The notes: generated from the letters alone by a model not told the origin. DNA of 49,158 nt from Candidatus Thorarchaeota archaeon (GCA_016839605.1 JAEOTX010000096.1:1-49158), one strand, 5' to 3'; positions 30,753 to 40,383 are shown, numbered from the stretch's first letter. Numbers and translations: made by a program.

Positions 30753-32210
30753 TCAGACCTCCATGTCCTCATCTTTGACATATGCAGGATATGTGAATCC
30801 AACGTCGGTATCACGTTCCTCAGTGTCAAGTCCCATCTTACCAGGATTCAGAATCCCTTGTGGGTCAAACAACTTCTTGATTCGTCTATCAATAGCCAGC
30901 TTAGTCTCTCCCACACTCATTCTCACAAAGTTGTTCTTCACAAAACCGAATCCATGCTCAGCTGTGACCACTCCTCCAATGCTGACTACATATTCGAGTA
31001 TCTCAATCTCAGCCTTCTTCATAGCAGTCCAGTGATCCTTGTTGCTGGGATCAATAATCACTGCAGGATGGATGATCCCAATTCCTGTGTGACAGAACAC
31101 AGCCACTATGATTCCATGAGAACGAATAATGCGACCAATCTCTCTTATCGCTTCAGCCATTCTTGACAGTGGAACACAAGGATCTGCAGCGGCGAACCCA
31201 AACTCGCGGTAACCTGGATGTATCTTCATTACAGCTATATCAATATCGAGTCTTGGAGCCCACAGTATTCTTGCTGTCTCTTGATCGTGAGCAATTGTCA
31301 CCTGTTCACCGTTGTGCTCTTCAAGAATCTTTTTCATCAGTACTAATTTGCGATCAAGATTCTCCTCATCAAATCCTTCAACATCAGCAACAAAGTTGCC
31401 CTCGCATTTTGGAAACCCAAGTTCCATCACATCACTAATGGTGCTGACTGTATATCCGTCCGTGGCCTCAAGAGTACCTGCATCTACCCCAGACATATGA
31501 ATAACATGAGATGCAGCCATCAAGTCATCAAGATTCTTGAAGAAAGCGCCGATGGAAGCTGCAACCTTCTTCTTCGGTGCTAATCGCAAGATTGCCTTCG
31601 TTATTATTCCAAGAGTCCCCTCGGATCCTGCAAAGAGGGCTGATAGATTGTAGCCCATATTATATCTCGGTGCTCTTGAGCCAAGGCTAAGAGTTGAGCC
31701 ATCGAGTAGGACAACCTCCATTTCCTGTATCCAAGGACCTACTCGTCCATGCTGATATGCATGATGACCATTCGAATCTGAGGCGATGATCCCACCTATG
31801 GTAGCCGCATCGTGACTACCTACATCATGAGGAAATGTCAGCCCTTGTTTCTCAAGCTCATGCTCGAACGTTTCATATCTTACTCCAGGTTCTACAATTG
31901 CCAGCATATCATCCTTACTGATCTCTAAGATTCTGTTCATCCGACTGAGATCCAAGACAATTCCGCCTCTCACTGGAAGTGAAGAGCCTTGGAACGAGGC
32001 ACCGCCACCCCTGGGTGTGATTGGAATGCTATCCTTAGAAGCAATCTTTAGGACCTTAGCTACCTGATCCTTCGATGTGGCAAAAACAATGAGGTCAGGG
32101 ATTGCAAAATAGGGTGTGACATCACGTGCATACGCCACTCTATCGACTTTAGCTGTTACGAGGTTGTTCTCACCAACAACTGATTTCAGCTTCTCAACTG
32201 CATCAGACAT
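30753..32210 (-). CDS. glcD: GlcD-type FAD-linked 2-hydroxyacid (lactate/glycolate) dehydrogenase
   Basis: 485 residues of the FAD-linked oxidase family. The FAD pyrophosphate motif is PRGGGASFQGS (66-76), followed by FPHDVGSHDAATIGG and IIASDSNGHHA. The C-terminal EHGFGFVKNNF corresponds to the family's EHGIG motif. Such enzymes oxidise D-lactate, glycolate or 2-hydroxyglutarate; the substrate cannot be fixed from sequence. Electrons would go to the HdrC/HdrB-like subunits encoded next. A LarA-family racemase gene 5 kb away would fit lactate use. Confidence 0.88.
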   Translation of the reverse strand: MSDAVEKLKSVVGENNLVTAKVDRVAYARDVTPYFAIPDLIVFATSKDQVAKVLKIASKDSIPITPRGGGASFQGSSLPVRGGIVLDLSRMNRILEISKDDMLAIVEPGVRYETFEHELEKQGLTFPHDVGSHDAATIGGIIASDSNGHHAYQHGRVGPWIQEMEVVLLDGSTLSLGSRAPRYNMGYNLSALFAGSEGTLGIITKAILRLAPKKKVAASIGAFFKNLDDLMAASHVIHMSGVDAGTLEATDGYTVSTISDVMELGFPKCEGNFVADVEGFDEENLDRKLVLMKKILEEHNGEQVTIAHDQETARILWAPRLDIDIAVMKIHPGYREFGFAAADPCVPLSRMAEAIREIGRIIRSHGIIVAVFCHTGIGIIHPAVIIDPSNKDHWTAMKKAEIEILEYVVSIGGVVTAEHGFGFVKNNFVRMSVGETKLAIDRRIKKLFDPQGILNPGKMGLDTEERDTDVGFTYPAYVKDEDMEV

Positions 32211-32226
32211 TTTGAATCATAACCCA

Positions 32227-33327
32227 TTATTTCTTGCGGGCTCTCTTCCTCTTACGTCTTCGCCTTCGGACAAACCATATGACTATGAGTGATATGAACA
32301 GGACAATGAAAACGGCTCCATAACCCAGCAGGGCACGCTGATCGAAATATCCACCAACCACATCCAATACAGGAAGGCTGAGTAAGAAGTTGTTTAGTCC
32401 CTGTAGTGCCACATCGAGTCCAATTGCTGAGGCGAACATCCCGATGCCACCAGCAATAGCACCAACAAGTGCTGTGAAATAGACCCAAGTGATAAAGGTG
32501 GTCTCGAAGTAGAGGAGGTACATCATAAGTCCAAAACTACCTAAGACCACTAGAATGCCGAGATAATCCCTAGTCTTGAATGAGATGTCTTGCACAAAGG
32601 TACGATCCTTTCTGGCACCAAAGGCTCTCGCATTGATAGCCACCTCTAAATCCATGGCTCTACGGAACATCAACAGAAGGAGTGGCGTGATAATTGGAAT
32701 GTAGGCACGTCTTATTTTATCAAAATAGCTAGCTTGGTCTAAGTCAAATCCTCTAATCTTCTGAGCCTCTATGATACTGTCCATGCTTTCCTGAACAAGG
32801 GGAACGAATCTGAAGGCGGTCATGAACATGAAAGCCATCTTCTGTGGAACACGAATCCTTGCAAATGCAGCAGTAATTCGAGCAATGGATGACGTCATAG
32901 TAAAGATAGGGATTACAGTAACAACAGATACGACACGGAGGGCAATCAGCAATCCATAGAGTATACCTCCGACTGTCATCTCACCATAATTCGTGACAGC
33001 TAGGCCAGTATCCGCATCGATAATGGGCCAGTCAAAGAATTTGAAGAGAATAGTCTGATCCCCGAATCTATAGGTCATACCCTGTACGATAAACAGGAAT
33101 ACGAAGAGAAAGGTGAGAAGCTTCAGGAGGAAACCGAGATTCCTCAGCTCAACCTTTCCCACAATCCACCAAACTGTAGCAATACCAATCCATATGATGA
33201 GTAGACTAATACTCTCAGTGTTCCATACTTGAATCACCACCAACAGAGCTAGTGCCATATAGAATAGCTTCACAAGAGGGTTCATTCTGTCAAGAGGGGT
33301 GTCTTTCTTAACATACTCAAACGCCAT
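32227..33327 (-). CDS. ecfT: ECF transporter transmembrane subunit (EcfT)
   Basis: 366 residues with at least six hydrophobic segments in the EcfT pattern. The coupling-helix motif INARAFGARKDRT lies near residues 232-244 and is the site through which EcfT contacts the ATPases. The C-terminus is a very basic stretch (RRRRRKRKRARKK), probably cytoplasmic. It follows the double-ATPase gene by two bases. Confidence 0.9.
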   Translation of the reverse strand: MAFEYVKKDTPLDRMNPLVKLFYMALALLVVIQVWNTESISLLIIWIGIATVWWIVGKVELRNLGFLLKLLTFLFVFLFIVQGMTYRFGDQTILFKFFDWPIIDADTGLAVTNYGEMTVGGILYGLLIALRVVSVVTVIPIFTMTSSIARITAAFARIRVPQKMAFMFMTAFRFVPLVQESMDSIIEAQKIRGFDLDQASYFDKIRRAYIPIITPLLLLMFRRAMDLEVAINARAFGARKDRTFVQDISFKTRDYLGILVVLGSFGLMMYLLYFETTFITWVYFTALVGAIAGGIGMFASAIGLDVALQGLNNFLLSLPVLDVVGGYFDQRALLGYGAVFIVLFISLIVIWFVRRRRRKRKRARKK

Positions 33328-33329
33328 GA

Positions 33330-35081
33330 TTATGCACCTCCTGAGGTGAAGATGTCCGCCATCTCGTCAACCGTCACAAGATTTTGCTCAATCCCGTAAT
33401 CAGCAAGTCTCTGGCATAGCTGTGTAATCTGAGGAGGCTTCAGGTCTGCCTGTTTCAACACATCTACCATTCCGAAGATCTCTCTCTTGGGCCCATCAGC
33501 GATTATCTTAGCATCCGACATAATTACAAGTCTGTCAGCATATGTAGCAACTAGGTCCATGTCATGAGAGATCATGATTATTGTCTTGCCTTGGTCTCTC
33601 ATCCTGGCAGCTATCTGGCAAAGCACATGACGACCTCTGTAGTCTTGCGCAGTGGTAGGCTCATCAAGAATCAGAATCTCGGGATCCATAGCAATTCCTG
33701 CTGCCGCGGCAACCTTCCGTCGGTCGCCAAAGCTCAGTCTGAATGGAAAGATGTCCCTCACATCCTCTAGACCGACTTCCTTCATTGCGTTATCGACACG
33801 TATTTCTATTTCCTCATCCGAAAGACCGAGGTTCCTTGGACCAAATTCAAGTTCTTTCTGGACACTAATGCTGAAGAGCTGATAGTCAGGATTTTGTAGA
33901 ATAAGTGAGATGCTCTTTGCGATACTTCCAATAGTGAGTTCACTAGCATCCTCTCCCTCAATTCGGACTACTCCTTGGCTTGCTTCAAGAAGGCCAAGGA
34001 AGTGTTTCACCAGCGTAGTCTTACCGCTCCCATTCTGCCCTATGATTGCTATATATTCACCCTTGTGCACCTTCAGGTTAATGTCCTTAAGCGCAGTAAC
34101 GGGAATTCTTGCTGGATAGGTAAAGGTAACATTGTCCATCTCAAGAACAACTTCCTCAGATGTCCGTGGGGCTAACGGAGGATTCTTCCAGTCAATTTTG
34201 AGGAAGTTCTCATCCAATGCCTGCCTGATTAGAGATTCAGCTTCATCAAGGGTGAGAGGTATCCCTCCAGATTTCTTATAGCGCTCTTCAAATCCAGGCA
34301 CCTTTGCCGCTATTTTTGTAGCCAACGAAGTTACAGAAGGGGGATTAACACCTATAGAGGCAAGTAATTCAGTCTTTGCAAAGACTTCCTTCGGAGTGCC
34401 AAAAGCTACTGATTCACCCTCATTTAGAACAAGAATTTTAGAAGCAAGGCGGGCAACCTCGTCAGTCTTGTGACTTGTAATGAGAATCGTCATATCCTCG
34501 GTCTCAGATAGGTGGTTTACAACATCAAAGACCTCAGTCGTACCTACTGGATCAAGCTGAGAAGTTGGCTCATCGAGAATTAGAACTTCTGGAAGCATCG
34601 TAAGTCCTGCAGCAAGAGCTACCCTTTGCTTCTGTCCTCCACTCAATTCCTGTGGTTTCCTTTCTTCGAGACCTGAGATTCCGCACACTTTGGCAGCCCA
34701 ATCTGCACGACGGAAGATTTCCTCCCTCTCAACTGCGAGATTTGCTGGTCCGAACGCAAGCTCAGAGGCAACATCAGTCGTAGTGAACTGAGTTTCTGGA
34801 TCTTGGAGAACCATACATGCCTTCTGGGACATCTCAAGAATCGGAGTTTCCCATGGATCTAAGCCACACATAGTGACTCGACCCTTTTCTGTTCCAGCAT
34901 ATACAGTTGGAATGATACCATTGAGATGGAAGCAGAGCGTTGTCTTTCCAGCTCCATTAGAGCCCATGATACCTAATATTTCGCCTTTTCTCACCTCGCA
35001 GGAAACATCCTGCAAGGCCAATGGTCCTCTCTCATACGTGAAGGTAAGGTTGCTGATATTGACGACAACGTCTTCAGCCAT
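33330..35081 (-). CDS. ecfA: ECF transporter double ATPase (fused EcfA1-EcfA2)
   Basis: 583 residues holding two ABC ATPase domains. Domain 1 (about 5-240): Walker A GSNGAGKTT, signature LSGGQKQRVA, Walker B ILDEPTSQLD. Domain 2 (about 310-550): Walker A GQNGSGKTT, Walker B ILDEPTTAQD, and a degenerate signature LSFGDRRKVA. Asymmetric signature motifs suggest the two ATP sites are not equivalent. The protein powers vitamin or metal-ion uptake through EcfT and an S component. Confidence 0.93.
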   Translation of the reverse strand: MAEDVVVNISNLTFTYERGPLALQDVSCEVRKGEILGIMGSNGAGKTTLCFHLNGIIPTVYAGTEKGRVTMCGLDPWETPILEMSQKACMVLQDPETQFTTTDVASELAFGPANLAVEREEIFRRADWAAKVCGISGLEERKPQELSGGQKQRVALAAGLTMLPEVLILDEPTSQLDPVGTTEVFDVVNHLSETEDMTILITSHKTDEVARLASKILVLNEGESVAFGTPKEVFAKTELLASIGVNPPSVTSLATKIAAKVPGFEERYKKSGGIPLTLDEAESLIRQALDENFLKIDWKNPPLAPRTSEEVVLEMDNVTFTYPARIPVTALKDINLKVHKGEYIAIIGQNGSGKTTLVKHFLGLLEASQGVVRIEGEDASELTIGSIAKSISLILQNPDYQLFSISVQKELEFGPRNLGLSDEEIEIRVDNAMKEVGLEDVRDIFPFRLSFGDRRKVAAAAGIAMDPEILILDEPTTAQDYRGRHVLCQIAARMRDQGKTIIMISHDMDLVATYADRLVIMSDAKIIADGPKREIFGMVDVLKQADLKPPQITQLCQRLADYGIEQNLVTVDEMADIFTSGGA

Positions 35082-35103
35082 ATTTCAACACTCCTGAGTA
35101 AAT

Positions 35104-35118
35104 GCCAACAAAATTGGC
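35104..35118 (-). promoter_or_regulatory. Small leader hairpin before ecfA
   Basis: GCCAA-CAAAA-TTGGC is a perfect 5-bp inverted repeat 23 bases upstream of the ecfA start. It could affect ribosome access, but no ligand-binding structure is recognisable. Confidence 0.3.
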
Positions 35119-35151
35119 GTGGCATAAATCTGTTTGCTTTCGTTTTGAAAT

Positions 35152-35189
35152 AAAAAAAAGGTGAGGCACTAGCTGATAACAGCCAGTGC
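35152..35189 (-). terminator. Hairpin plus T8 terminator between the S-component and ATPase genes
   Basis: On the minus strand GCACTGGCTG-TTAT-CAGCTAGTGC (35189-35166) forms a 10-bp hairpin with one mismatch. Five bases later comes a run of eight T (35159-35152). The element lies downstream of the S-component gene and upstream of ecfA. It could make the S component transcript separate or partly attenuate ecfA-ecfT. Confidence 0.6.
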
Positions 35190-35198
35190 TTTGTGCGT

Positions 35199-35987
35199 CT
35201 ACCAGATTGCCCTTGGGATTCTCGGCAAGCCACTTCTCTTCAATGCCTCAACAAGAGGAATTGCAATCACAGTTGTGAGGATTGCTAGAACTGGCCACCA
35301 CCATGAATAGCCAAACATGTTCGACGTAAAGGACAATTCAACCGGATAGGCAAAGATCTGCCAATACGGTGCAGTCCACCAATAGTAGAATATCTCTATT
35401 CCTGCGAGCACGCCGAGGAATACTCCGATATACCGCTTCTTGGGGTCGTCCAATCTCGACCATTCAGGCACCCACGACTTCAGAACTGGTGTAAACAACA
35501 GAATGAGCCATGGAAGCCAGAAGAAAGTGGTCGAGAGATAGAACAGTGCGTCTGGTGTCTGACCGGGAACTCCTGGAAAGACATACGGATAGACGAACCA
35601 CATTGCTGTGGTGAATATCACCGAAAGTAGAGTCAGTAAGTACCACCTATTATCATCAGTGTTCATGAACAGAGCAACAAACACTGCTGGCAATATCCCC
35701 GTGAGCACCACATCTAAGAGACCTAGCGGAAACATTGCAGGACTGATGAACATCCCAATGAATCCGCCAATGATGGCCGCTATGATTCCGCCAATGGGTC
35801 CAAGAATTAATGGACCAATTGCCGTAAATGCTACAGAAAGGGGTACAAAGCCGCCGCCACCAACATATGGAAATACTGGGACGAGGGCTAGAACACCATT
35901 TATGGCACCGTAGACAGCGATGAAAGCAATGCTAGCACCGCCATAACCTACGGTTGCTCTCTCTCTAGTGCGTTCTTCTTCTCCCAT
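35199..35987 (-). CDS. ECF transporter substrate-binding (S) component-like membrane protein
   Basis: 262 residues, strongly hydrophobic, with about six to seven membrane segments. The first half (AVYGAINGVLALVPV, VAFTAIGPLILGPIGGIIAA, FIGMFISPAMFPLGLLD) resembles ECF S components, including small-residue-rich helices that pack against EcfT. The second half has a tryptophan-rich loop (IEIFYYWWTAPYWQIF). I chose ATG 35987, which has GGAGGAG seven bases upstream; an ATG at 36008 precedes that site. The substrate is unknown. Confidence 0.78.
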   Translation of the reverse strand: MGEEERTRERATVGYGGASIAFIAVYGAINGVLALVPVFPYVGGGGFVPLSVAFTAIGPLILGPIGGIIAAIIGGFIGMFISPAMFPLGLLDVVLTGILPAVFVALFMNTDDNRWYLLTLLSVIFTTAMWFVYPYVFPGVPGQTPDALFYLSTTFFWLPWLILLFTPVLKSWVPEWSRLDDPKKRYIGVFLGVLAGIEIFYYWWTAPYWQIFAYPVELSFTSNMFGYSWWWPVLAILTTVIAIPLVEALKRSGLPRIPRAIW

Positions 35988-36049
35988 TCCTAATCTCCTC
36001 CGATTCAAAATGAATCCGGATTCAACGTGATTCCAGAGAAAGTTGAACT

Positions 36050-36060
36050 CCTATTTATTA
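36050..36060 (-). promoter_or_regulatory. Candidate TATA box of the ECF S-component gene
   Basis: On the minus strand this reads CTAATAAATAG, A/T-rich and about 65 bases upstream of the chosen start, leaving a short leader with the GGAGGAG site. Confidence 0.45.
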
Positions 36061-36070
36061 GTTCGCAGCT

Positions 36071-36085
36071 TGACGAATTACGTCA
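36071..36085. repeat. Dyad in the ECF/EamA divergent promoter region
   Basis: TGACG-AATTA-CGTCA is a perfect 5-bp dyad next to the minus-strand TATA box. It is flanked by the direct repeat ATTAGTT (36058-36064 and 36086-36092). A second small dyad, TCGGC-ATTA-GCCGA, follows at 36109-36122. Candidate operator for one or both divergent genes. Confidence 0.45.
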
Positions 36086-36215
36086 TTAGTTGGTTATCTT
36101 GCCAAGTATCGGCATTAGCCGAGCTTGCCACACACAGATGTATTTTCTCACGTGGAAAGACTTTCAACATGGTCTTTGCACGAAGTCATCGATTCTAAAT
36201 GGGGTATGAGATATA

Positions 36216-37115
36216 GTGGATGATTTCACGTTCGGCGTCATTTTAGGCATCCTGAGCTCAGTGTTCTTTGCTATTCAAAATGTCATTGTCAAATGGCTTG
36301 GTGAGGATGTGCGTCCTGTCGCAGCCAACTCAATTCGATTATGGGTGTCTTTACCCATTGTGCTAATAATTGCACTTAATCCATTTCGCCAGGCAAATCT
36401 AATCATGCCACTTGAAACCATATTGATACTGGGTCTCTCTGTGGTTTTTGCCGCTGGATTTGGAGATGTCATCTATTTCCTCAGTCAAGATAGGATTGGG
36501 GTTTCAACAGCTTTTGCAATTGCTAACACCTATCCAATTGTGACCTATTTCTTGGCAATCCTCTTTCTTGGAGAGTTATTCATCCCAGCTAGATTTCTTG
36601 GGGTCATTCTTGCTATTGCTGGCATCGTCTTCATCTCACGAGAGCAACGAGATTCAAGTTCTGAAGAAGAAACTAAGCCTGATAATGTAGACAAGATAGG
36701 TTATCTTCTCGCAGGAGTCACCTGTGTCTCCTTTGCTTTGGCTACAATTTTGGTCGATGTGGGAGTTACTGGAGTGGATCCTCTAGATGCGAATGTGGTA
36801 AGACTCACGCTTGGGTCGGTGATGATTGCACCTGCATTTTACTGGTCAAACAGCAGGGGCATGCCTTTTCCATCTAGAAGAGGCATCAAGATAATGGCTA
36901 TTGCTGGATTCTTTGGCATGGCTCTAGCCTCGACCTTCTGGGTGGCATCAGTCAAATATGTTGGTGCTACGTTGAGTGCCATCATCGGATCAGTCGCACC
37001 CCTGATTGCCCTGCCTTTCTCGGTGAAGCTCCTCAATGAAAACGTGAATTGGAAAATTGGAATCGGCACTATAGCTACAATACTGGGTATCTGGATTACG
37101 CTCATTGCTGGATAG
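36216..37115 (+). CDS. EamA/DMT-family permease
   Basis: 299 residues with about ten hydrophobic segments in two EamA repeats joined by a charged loop (REQRDSSSEEETKPDNVDK). Each repeat has the pattern seen in drug/metabolite transporters, for example GDVIYFLSQDRIGVSTAFAI in repeat 1. A paralogue with the same motif lies at 44684-45598. The start is GTG. These permeases export or import amino acids or other small metabolites; the substrate is unknown. Confidence 0.85.
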   Translation: MDDFTFGVILGILSSVFFAIQNVIVKWLGEDVRPVAANSIRLWVSLPIVLIIALNPFRQANLIMPLETILILGLSVVFAAGFGDVIYFLSQDRIGVSTAFAIANTYPIVTYFLAILFLGELFIPARFLGVILAIAGIVFISREQRDSSSEEETKPDNVDKIGYLLAGVTCVSFALATILVDVGVTGVDPLDANVVRLTLGSVMIAPAFYWSNSRGMPFPSRRGIKIMAIAGFFGMALASTFWVASVKYVGATLSAIIGSVAPLIALPFSVKLLNENVNWKIGIGTIATILGIWITLIAG

Positions 37116-37196
37116 TTGGTTGACGCAATTATCTGAGTAGAAACTACTGAAGAGTTAGTTTCTTATTGCCGTCTATCAGTAGTCCGGCTGATTAGA

Positions 37197-38456
37197 ATGA
37201 AGATAAGTCTCTTTTACAATGGTAAGGATGAGCAGGTAGAGATTCCTGACTCGTGCAAGACTGAGGTCGTAGAACCAAGAGTCATTCAATTGGACAAGAC
37301 TGAAGACACGCTGATTAAAGAGGCTCTTGACTATCCGATTGATTCGCTTGCATTGAAAGATTTCCTCGAATCAAACGAATCTTTTCTTGTGATAATAAAT
37401 GACCATGCAAGGGCTACTCCTACGCCAAAGATTTTGAAACAGGTACTCCCATCTCTTCGAGGGAAACGATTTGGGGTGATAGTGGCGAGTGGAACTCATG
37501 CACTGCCATCTGAAGAAGATCTCCGCCAGCAGATCCTAGGCGAGTTTTATGATGAGTTGAGAGAGGACCTTATTTTCCATAAATCACAGATTAGCGAAGT
37601 AGTGAATCTGGGGAAAACAAGTAGAGGAACTCCAGTTGAGATTAATAAAGTCATAGAAGATTATGACGCATTCATTCCGATCAACTCTATAGAACCGCAT
37701 TACTTCGCAGGCTTTACGGGAGGAAGAAAGAGCTTTCTACCAGGAATCTCGAAGTATGACTCCATTGAAGACAATCACTCAATGGCCCTGCTTGACGAGG
37801 CCAAGATAATGGAACTGAAAGGGAATCCATTACATGAGGACTTGGAAGAGGCAGCAAGAATTGTAGTTAAGGACCATCCAACCTTTGCCATTAATGTCGT
37901 GCTTGATGGCGACCACAATATTGTGGGCGCATATGCGGGAGATGTCTTCAAACAGCTTTACATTGGAGCTGACCTTGCAAAGGAGATCTACTCACCAGTT
38001 GCTCAACAAATACCTGATGTACTCATTTCAGTAGTCCATGCACCTCTTGACCAGAATCTGTACCAGGCTCAGAAGGGATTCGAGAGCTGTCTACTAGCAG
38101 TTAAGCCTGGCGGCATCATGATCCTTGTTGCTTCATGCTATGATGGCATTGGACCTGATGATTATAGCCAAATGCTTCAGTCCGGAAGTTCACCAGAGAA
38201 TCTGCTTGCCAAGTTTGAAGAAATCAAGAAGAATTACCAGCTAGGTTGGCACAAGGTGGGTTCAATCCCCCCGTTTCTGATAGATAGGGACCTCTGGATG
38301 GTCACCGAATTGGACAACAATTCTCTAGATCGAATCTTCATCAGAGGATTCAGATCGATTCAAGAAGCAATCAACGCTGCGATTCAAAAACTAGGCTCTA
38401 ACATCAATTTCCTAGTTGTGAAAGATAGTGCTAATGTTTGTCCAATTCTGAAATAA
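37197..38456 (+). CDS. LarA-family nickel-pincer-nucleotide enzyme (lactate racemase-like)
   Basis: 419 residues of the LarA (DUF2088) family. Conserved parts are NDHARATPTP (69-78), SGTHALP (His101), and EPHYFAGFTGGRKSFLPG (His168, Lys178), which in LarA hold the nickel-pincer cofactor and catalytic histidines. Family members racemise or epimerise 2-hydroxyacids, so lactate is possible but not certain. The cofactor-making larB, larC and larE genes are not in the window. A link to the GlcD complex at 28-32 kb is inference. Confidence 0.85.
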   Translation: MKISLFYNGKDEQVEIPDSCKTEVVEPRVIQLDKTEDTLIKEALDYPIDSLALKDFLESNESFLVIINDHARATPTPKILKQVLPSLRGKRFGVIVASGTHALPSEEDLRQQILGEFYDELREDLIFHKSQISEVVNLGKTSRGTPVEINKVIEDYDAFIPINSIEPHYFAGFTGGRKSFLPGISKYDSIEDNHSMALLDEAKIMELKGNPLHEDLEEAARIVVKDHPTFAINVVLDGDHNIVGAYAGDVFKQLYIGADLAKEIYSPVAQQIPDVLISVVHAPLDQNLYQAQKGFESCLLAVKPGGIMILVASCYDGIGPDDYSQMLQSGSSPENLLAKFEEIKKNYQLGWHKVGSIPPFLIDRDLWMVTELDNNSLDRIFIRGFRSIQEAINAAIQKLGSNINFLVVKDSANVCPILK

Positions 38457-38502
38457 ACAGATTAGTCGCATGAAGAGACCCAAATTATCTTCTCCACTAG
38501 AG

Positions 38503-40383
38503 CTATTCGATACTGAAGACAGATGGCTTGATGCAATCACCATACTCTGTTTGAGCTTGTATCAGACGTGATCTCTGATCATCTATCAGGTTGTAGAGTA
38601 TGTCAGGAGCATCAGAAACATAGTCCCTGTATTCCTTTTCGATTCTATCAAGCTTCGCCAGTAGCTCTGGAACACGAATCATGAACTGCTCCTCATATTG
38701 GTCCTGAGAATACTCCTTTTCGAGATGTTCTCTGAAGAGGTTCTGTAAGTCTTCGAATAGTGGAATAAAGCCAGTAGGTGTTTTTCTGGCTTTTGCATCC
38801 CCGTGAACTCTTAGATCCATCCACTGAAGCCAGACTCTCTTGTCTGCCTTATCAGTCAAGAATTGACCATTCTCATCACGCTGGAAGTAGTTTACGCTGA
38901 ATATCTTTGGAGCTTCGGTCAATGATGAGGCGAAATCCAAGTGATTCTGGATGTATTTGCCCAAAGGAATTGAGATGAAGTCCATGTTGGAAAATGCCTG
39001 AAATTTGCGAATTCCACTTGGACCCAATGTCGCAGCAGTGGACTCTGATTCCAGACTGGCACCCATTGTAATGACACCATGAGCCCAATCAAATGACTGC
39101 TGAACTGGCACCCATGTGTCAGCATCTCGGCCTCCATAGATCACCGCACCAACTTCTACGCCATTTGGGTCTTCTAGGGTCTTGTCCACATTGGGAAGTC
39201 CCTCTAGGCCAATCGTATATCTGGCATTCTTATGGGCCAGTGGAATATCCTCACCATTTGCGTCCTTCTTACCTTCGAACCAGTCACCCGAGAAGTTAAT
39301 TCCTCTATTTGGTGCATCCCGTCCATCTTCTAGCCAGTAAGGTATACCATCATAGCTAACCAGGACATTAGAGAATATGGCGGGTTCATGAGAATTGAGG
39401 ACTGCCCATATGACTGGATCTCCCTTTGAACTGACAGAACGAATAATGCCGAAGATACCACGCTCAGCATTGGCAGCTGTGGCGACTCCCTCGATGTTCT
39501 TGATGTACGCTAAATCATCACCAACTATTGTGCAGCCAGGGATCATGGAGGTACTCGTCTTTCCGCACCCTGATGGAAACGCACCAGTCATGTAAGTCTT
39601 CCTTTCATTGGGACCCTGAACAGACATCAGAAACATATGCTCTGCTAACCAGCCTTCCCGGTCAGCTTTTCGAATTGCCAGTCGCAGAGACAGCTTCTTG
39701 AGACCAATGGAATTGCCAGCATATTGTGTATTGAAACTATAGACTGTATTCTCTTTGTAGTCTATGGCGACACCTCTGTTCTGCCAATCAATACTCACAG
39801 AATGCATTAGCTTTCCAGAGCTGTGAAGCATCTGAAAGATCTCAGCATCCTCTGGTAGCCTCCGAAAGTAGTCATAACCACGCCTATACAAGAGGTCCTC
39901 GCTGTGCGCGACATAGAAGGAGTCAGTGATTTGAATAACTGGAATCGAGAATACAGAATCTCTAGGTCCAAGACAGAAGAAGCGAACGACCATCTTCTTG
40001 TTTTCCATGCTTCCTTTAAGTCGCTCTTGCACCTTTTCCAGACCCTTCTTCCTATCCATTTGGTTCAGCTGGTCTCCAAGGGTCTCACCCTCAGGAACTA
40101 GATAGGTAGTCTGCTCCTTGTCTCGTGCCTGATCATGCAATCCATCAAAGTGAACTGTGTGTGTTGGAATAGCGAGTGGAGTTTCTTCACCTCTAGCAAT
40201 AGCGGTCTTTCTGATGTACTCGACATCCATTCGACTATCATCGCAAATGAAGACCTTCATCGGGTCGCATAGCTCAATAGTATCTGCGATGAACTTGTGC
40301 ACACTCTTGTTTGGAATTGTCAGTAATTTGCGCAGATTTGCATCAGTTAGATGCGCCTCCAGTACGGACATGTATTCATTCAC
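38503..40383 (-). CDS. pckG: Phosphoenolpyruvate carboxykinase (GTP)
   Basis: 626 residues, full length for the GTP-dependent form. The kinase P-loop is GAFPSGCGKTSTSM (267-280), with metal-binding VGDDLA just after (287-292). An R-loop region and NRGINFSGDWFEG are also present. It interconverts oxaloacetate plus GTP with PEP, CO2 and GDP. It is transcribed away from the aldehyde oxidoreductase gene across a 250-base region, so the two may share control. Confidence 0.95.
   Translation of the reverse strand: MNEYMSVLEAHLTDANLRKLLTIPNKSVHKFIADTIELCDPMKVFICDDSRMDVEYIRKTAIARGEETPLAIPTHTVHFDGLHDQARDKEQTTYLVPEGETLGDQLNQMDRKKGLEKVQERLKGSMENKKMVVRFFCLGPRDSVFSIPVIQITDSFYVAHSEDLLYRRGYDYFRRLPEDAEIFQMLHSSGKLMHSVSIDWQNRGVAIDYKENTVYSFNTQYAGNSIGLKKLSLRLAIRKADREGWLAEHMFLMSVQGPNERKTYMTGAFPSGCGKTSTSMIPGCTIVGDDLAYIKNIEGVATAANAERGIFGIIRSVSSKGDPVIWAVLNSHEPAIFSNVLVSYDGIPYWLEDGRDAPNRGINFSGDWFEGKKDANGEDIPLAHKNARYTIGLEGLPNVDKTLEDPNGVEVGAVIYGGRDADTWVPVQQSFDWAHGVITMGASLESESTAATLGPSGIRKFQAFSNMDFISIPLGKYIQNHLDFASSLTEAPKIFSVNYFQRDENGQFLTDKADKRVWLQWMDLRVHGDAKARKTPTGFIPLFEDLQNLFREHLEKEYSQDQYEEQFMIRVPELLAKLDRIEKEYRDYVSDAPDILYNLIDDQRSRLIQAQTEYGDCIKPSVFSIE

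Noticed and set aside
30749-30829. Longer start of the HdrC-like subunit
   Set aside because: It would overlap the GlcD gene by 77 bases; ATG 30748 has a ribosome site and begins at the conserved domain.
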